A stretch of 64,000 nt of DNA from positions 17,688,803-17,752,802 of the forward strand of contig CM028339.1 of NCBI GenBank assembly GCA_016647705.1, read 5' to 3'. The DNA is from Eucommia ulmoides. Lineage: Eukaryota; Streptophyta; Magnoliopsida; Garryales; Eucommiaceae. Under the pieces are notes generated by a model, which was given only the letters and a program-made list of their open reading frames with translations, did not search any database and was not told the origin of the DNA. How positions within the stretch are numbered: position 1 is the stretch's first letter; each line of letters starts with the position of its first letter. Of the stretch, positions 59,901 to 64,000 are shown in pieces. A program made the translations under genes and the position numbers.

Positions 59901-62558
59901 ATAAGAATTGTTTGAAATGTTGCGCTTTGGTTGGGCATTTGAAAAAAGATAAGAAAATGAGATGTTGAAGCATAGAGATGGTTATTGGATGCTAGCAGAG
60001 CAAAAGGTACAGTAGAGAAAGATAGTAAAAGATGTGTGACGGGAGCATTATTGAAAAAAAAATTAAAAAGAAATATAGTAAGTTATAAAAATAAAGAAAC
60101 AACTGTGGGCGTATTAGGTAGTGACAAATATGATGTCGAGCAGATCTAGGAGGCTTTGTCGGCGGTTACTTCAATGTCAACTTCCCTCTTTGGGGATCAT
60201 CGTTTTGCTAATGTCTGTGTAAGTTAAATAAAGAGTGGACAAGAAAAATGAGAGAAAACTAGCTAGAGAACTGAAAGAATAGCGTTTGAGAGACGGAGGA
60301 CATTGAGATTGGAGTAGGAGAAGTTTATGTGAGGGAGCGAAAAATAAATTAAAAATAAAATAAAAAAAACAATATCATCTATATTTTTTTCTAAAAATAA
60401 TGTTATCAAATGTCAACATGTGACATTTTCGAAATCCACATGTACAACCTCAACATGCACACGAAGTATTTGACATGTATATAGAGACATGTTACGGGGG
60501 TTGAAACGTTGTTTTGAGATGGTCAATTAACTGAAAAAAGGAAAAGATCTTTGAGCCTGACTCTGATATCATATAAATGAAAAATCAAATATAAAAACAT
60601 ACCGATGCATCGCTGAATCCTTACACTTCATGCAATAAATAAGAGTATTGCCTCGACCTTTACTACCGCAAGTCAAACAAGCAATTGTCTGAAACATAAG
60701 TGAACATTATTTATTGCATATATGTTACCATGATATATATATAAAACATTAACATTCGAAAAATAGCTCAAATATACAAATTAAATGTCTTTCCATGCTT
60801 CTGCGAATGACATGAGCAACTCTTACAGCATATAACATGTCCATCTCATCCCTTATAAACTGCATGAACGAGCCTTAGACAATGATATCGTTGTTAATTC
60901 CAGGACTGAAAGCTCTAGGAAATGATAATTGTTGTTTATACGGAAAAGTTAGTTGATGAATTGAAATATCTATGATTAAATTGGGTGTGCAATGATGCCT
61001 ACAATACAAATCATTTTAACCTACATGCAACACTTATTTGGACTATAAATGACTTTCTTGGTTATGCCAATATGTCTGGGTAAAGCACATATGGATTTAA
61101 AGCATACCCTATGGATAACAACAAAGCTCCTTCAATAAGAATATGTTGCAAAACATGTTAAATATGAAACATTGTCATTTTTTGCGAGCAAACCATGATT
61201 CACGCATTAGTAAGAAATTTCATGGACTCCCAAAACCTTATCCAAAAACTAAAAGAGATGTATGGTCATGATGTGTAAAAATAGTTGTTGGGTTAATCTG
61301 GGAGTTTGAAACAAGAATAACATCCAACCAACAAAAGATAAAGTGTCACGAAGATAAAAGTAATTAGACAAAAAAGAATATTTTATTTTGATTTCCATGG
61401 TAGGTGGAACACCACCAGCTGTCACGGAGCAAGAGAGCTTAGGAGAATGAGAAGTTTCTTGTATTGTTATTCCCAACTAGGTGAGGAGCAAATGAACATT
61501 CTCCTTTTTATATAGACCAAAGCCTTACAACAGACGACTAAAAATATATATATATATATATAATAATGTTATTGGGACATTGGTCAGCATAAGAGGGTAA
61601 GAATAGAGATACAGTAAAAGCATAGACGAAATTAGTTAACATAGAAATAAAAACCGAGTTAAACCTAGAAAAGCACAATGATTCATATATGAAGCCTTCC
61701 GCTTGGCACACATTGTCAAAGATTGAGGGAGAAGGATTTTGTGAGTTTTTGGAGTTTATTCAATACCCTAATAGTAATGCAGTGCGTATCTCACGACGTG
61801 TGAGCGTTGAGGATGGTAAAGTATTTCTAAACCCAAAATAATATAAGACTAAGTATGTATTACTTGAAAGAGGACGTGCCTATTGGAAGCTCATGGTACA
61901 GTATCACCCACTTTCTAATGGTTCATAATTAATTAAAACAACCAAAGATATTGTTTTCACAAAAATTAATGATTTTAATTATACATTCTTCTTGTCATAT
62001 TATTGGCTATTTTGCACTCTTAACTTTCTAAAACATTAAAAAATATATATATATATATATATAAGTCGTAAACGTTAAACCACCATCAATCACTATCACC
62101 ACTAACTGATACACACCACCACAAACGACAGAACCATTAGACCACCAATTGTTGCCATTGTCAACTCAGAACCCCCCGTCAACGACCAACTAACCACCGA
62201 TAATTACCGATATTATTTATTTTTTTTATTTTACAGTAAAGAGTGTCAGGACTAACTTATATGCATCATGAATTATTATATCACCAGACGATTATAAAGG
62301 TACATTCCTCACATCAGCCTAATGCATTCAATATTAAATCCAAAAAATAATGTTTGCAATTCTTTCTAGAAAAGTAAAACCTAATTAAAGAAAGAATGAG
62401 ACAATTAAAATGTTATGTCTGCCGGTAAATTAATCTTGTAATACACCATACAGTTCAACGACAGCAAAAACATTCAAACATAACCTGCAAAGATTTCGTT
62501 AGTCAAAGGGGGGGAAAAAAACTTGGTACGAAGTAAACAAACGTACCTTGGAGGCCAT
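56920..62558 (-). CDS. PHD-finger protein of the AIPP2-like family, six exons, complete
   Basis: Exons: 62558-62547, 60688-60603, 59457-58978, 58615-58394, 58083-57956 and 57056-56920 (TAG). All introns are GT-AG, and phases agree throughout (1065 nt, 354 residues). A complete C4HC3 PHD finger uses C8, C11, C23, C26, H32, C35, C50 and C53. A basic/acidic linker follows, then 'PIWRG' at the exon 3/4 junction and the blocks 'HLSSKACSKV', 'DAWPVSFQKSSPT..IALYFFP', 'VYDDLI', 'ELLIFTS..LP' and 'YYLWGVFKEKR', in the order of plant AIPP2/At1g43770-type proteins. In Arabidopsis AIPP2 joins BAH- and CPL2-containing repressive complexes at chromatin; the role of this short member is an inference. Exon 1 holds only four codons before a 1.86-kb intron. 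Intron 5 carries a MITE, and a PIF-like element lies about 415 bp upstream of the ATG. Confidence 0.9.
57223..57784. mobile_element. PIF/Harbinger-type MITE in intron 5 of the PHD gene
   Basis: Terminal inverted repeats GGTTGTGTTTGGGTAAAAGA (left) and, on the opposite strand from the right, AGTTACGTTTGGGTAAGAGA, flanked by TTA at 57220-57222 and 57785-57787. It is 562 bp with no coding capacity and a C-rich centre (57430-57600). Its right end is closely similar for about 150 bp to the start of the element at 62974. Confidence 0.8.
59503..59530. repeat. Poly-A run in intron 2 of the PHD gene
   Basis: Uninterrupted A-run of about 28 bases on the plus strand (poly-T in the transcript sense). 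Confidence 0.9.
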
Positions 62559-62637
62559 GTTGTCGCTTGCGGAAAAGAAAAGAAAAAGAGCACGAAGGTT
62601 GTAAATTTAGTACAAACAGTTGCCTTTGCAATGTGTG

Positions 62638-62645
62638 TATATATA
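62638..62645 (-). promoter_or_regulatory. TATA box of the PHD gene
   Basis: TATATATA on the minus strand, about 80 bp upstream of the ATG at 62558. Confidence 0.5.
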
Positions 62646-63362
62646 GTGGTAGAAAGGGACGGCGGTTACGCTAATTTATTATTATTTTCGAATTTTAATA
62701 TTTATTTATGGTAACAAAAAGGCGGTGCCACCTTTCAACTTCCCTTAGAATTGGAAAGTAAGGGCAAAGGATGTACAGGTTCGAAACACGTTTTGATACG
62801 ATACGGGGCATGGGGATTTGCGCGTCGTGTGAAAACGCTGCATTTAATGGGCCAACAGATGCGGGAATTTCGTTAACCGATTCCAATTACAATTTGATAA
62901 ATCTCTAATTATTAAAAGGGTTAATACTATTTATACCCCTCAAATATTTATCAGAATCACCAAAATTCTCTTAGGTTGCGTTTGGGTAAGGGATTTGATA
63001 AATTTAAGGGATTTGTGAAATGGAGGGATTTTAAAATCCTGAATTTTGAAATCCCTTCATTTCACAAATCCTTTATTTGGATAGCTGTTTGAGATGAAGT
63101 ATTTGAACGTGTAATTTGCAATTCCCTTGTTTGGATAGATAAAATATTTGTAAACAGAATTTACATGTTTATCGATTTTTAAGCTTATATAAATATTTAA
63201 CAGCATGTTAATATTAATTCAAAATAATAAATTCAACATAAAGGTTTTCCAAATCTAAATTACACACGATTTGTCCACAAAAACAAAATTGAACATAGTT
63301 ATCCACAATTGACACATTGTCCCCAAAAACAACTTAAAAACAAGTTAAGAAATATAGTCCTC

Positions 63363-63475
63363 AAAATTAAACATAGTTGTCCACAATTAGACATATTGTC
63401 CCCAAAATTAAACATAGTTGTCTACAATTAGACATATTGTCCCCAAAATTAAACATAGTTGTCTACAATTAAACA
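63363..63475. repeat. 41-bp tandem repeat, about 2.7 copies
   Basis: 'acatagttgtcYacaatta' followed by 'gacatattgtccccaaaatta' recurs at 63371, 63412 and 63453. A diverged earlier copy is at about 63293. It lies just past the stop codon of the Myb/SANT-like ORF, so it would be 3' UTR. Confidence 0.85.
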
Positions 63476-63487
63476 TAACCCATAAAT

Positions 63488-64000
63488 CTATTGTTTAGGC
63501 AAACAATTTAAGAGGTAAGTTTTTTTGTACTCGTCCGGGAGTCTTTTAAGTGTGTCAAACTTCTGCTCATCTTCTTGAAGCAAATTCAATGCACGGCAAA
63601 GGATTTCTTTGTCAAGCCCTGGAATCGCAGTAAGAACTTCAAAAACTTCCGGAAACTTCGATGAGGGGGTCGAGGGGGTTGAGATCTTTATTTTAAAATA
63701 AGATTCTACAGCATCAGCCAACCTCGCAATCGCATCGTCTGTCTTATCCTTCTTTCCTCCTCTTTTCTTTGGTGGAGATGTAGCAGATGATGCTAAATTT
63801 TCACGATTTTTTCGTTTAGAACTGTTAGTTCCGTGATTAGTAGATTCTACATGGTCGTCATCACCAATTGCATCCTCCATAGACATGATATCATCTACAT
63901 CAAATGCAGTTTCAGCACCTTCTCCCGTAGCTCGGTCTTTTGCACACAAGTCAACTATGTCATCCCAATTAGGTATGACTTTCCAACGAAATTGTTTCGC
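63488..64000 (-). CDS. Myb/SANT-like domain protein, 3' part (partial; probably PIF/Harbinger ORF1)
   Basis: 170 codons are open from the window edge to the stop at 63490-63488. The start is outside the window. The first residues (RWKVIPNWDDIVDLCAKDRA) are the end of the plant Myb/SANT-like domain, with its typical 'W-x-x-I/V-P-x-W-x-D' pattern and 'CAKDRATGEGAE' tail. Then follow an acidic stretch, a Lys/Arg-rich nuclear-localisation-like stretch ('SPPKKRGGKKDK'), 'DAIARLADAVE', and a C-terminal helical region with 'EVFEVLTAIPGL' and 'EEYKK'-like motifs. This family includes host proteins and the DNA-binding partner protein of PIF/Harbinger transposases. Its position about 500 bp inside a PIF-like end favours the transposon origin. 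It appears intact as far as seen. Confidence 0.8.
   Translation of the reverse strand, partial: AKQFRWKVIPNWDDIVDLCAKDRATGEGAETAFDVDDIMSMEDAIGDDDHVESTNHGTNSSKRKNRENLASSATSPPKKRGGKKDKTDDAIARLADAVESYFKIKISTPSTPSSKFPEVFEVLTAIPGLDKEILCRALNLLQEDEQKFDTLKRLPDEYKKTYLLNCLPKQ

Larger units (their letters stand above)
62974..64000. mobile_element. Left end of a PIF/Harbinger-like element, running off the window
   Basis: After TTA (62971-62973) it begins GGTTGCGTTTGGGTAAGGGATT, matching the MITE ends at 57223/57784. The next 150 bp follow the MITE's right end closely ('ATTTTGAAATCCC', 'CAAATCCTTTATTTGGATA', 'CGTGTAATTT'). A Myb/SANT-like gene lies inside, as in autonomous PIF/Harbinger elements. The transposase and right end would be beyond 64000. 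Confidence 0.65.

Overview
This window is nuclear DNA of a flowering plant, most likely a dicot. It is AT-rich and TE-dominated. It carries plant-specific gene families (a VQ/MKS1-type protein, an AIPP2-type PHD protein, a DUF4219 gag-like exon, a Myb/SANT-like protein), a transferred piece of plastid DNA, and plant-type LTR, MULE and PIF/Harbinger transposons. I cannot name the species.

Layout. 1-5.8 kb: the end of a dispersed repeat, AT-rich DNA, and the promoter plus first exon of a minus-strand DUF4219 gene. 5.8-9.55 kb: a plastid insert in plastid order (psaB 3' end, rps14, trnfM) split by a 2.6-kb solo LTR with perfect target duplication AATAT. 12.6-15.1 kb: a 5' LTR and gag-like remnant of a retroelement (copy A), followed by a fold-back element. 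16.2-36.8 kb: one 20.5-kb Ty3/Gypsy element of the Tat type, with 681-bp LTRs and target duplication ATGTT. It has decayed gag-protease-RT-RNaseH-archaeal-type RNaseH-integrase on the plus strand and a separate intron-containing antisense gene with its own TATA/G-box promoter. About 9.8 kb of 99-bp tandem repeats precede the polypurine tract.

37.7-39.7 kb: a Mutator-like element with about 0.8-kb inverted repeats that carries a captured, inverted piece of a VQ gene. It sits about 220 bp upstream of an intact VQ gene of the same sequence (39909-40571). 42.0-48.0 kb: copy B of the retroelement seen at 13 kb, complete with both LTRs, on the minus strand and non-autonomous. 51.7-54.3 kb: a second solo LTR of the 6-8.6 kb family, with perfect duplication AGCTT. 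54.4-55.4 kb: a second copy of the repeat seen at the window start. 56.9-62.6 kb: a complete six-exon PHD-finger gene on the minus strand, with a PIF/Harbinger-type MITE in intron 5. From 62974 to the window end: the start of a larger PIF/Harbinger-like element with matching ends, containing the 3' part of a Myb/SANT-like gene.

Host genes that look intact are the VQ gene and the PHD gene. The DUF4219 and Myb/SANT-like genes are seen only in part. The main discoveries are the spliced antisense gene inside the Tat element, the gene-capturing MULE beside its apparent parent, the plastid insert split by a retroelement, and the MITE/putative autonomous PIF pair around one gene.
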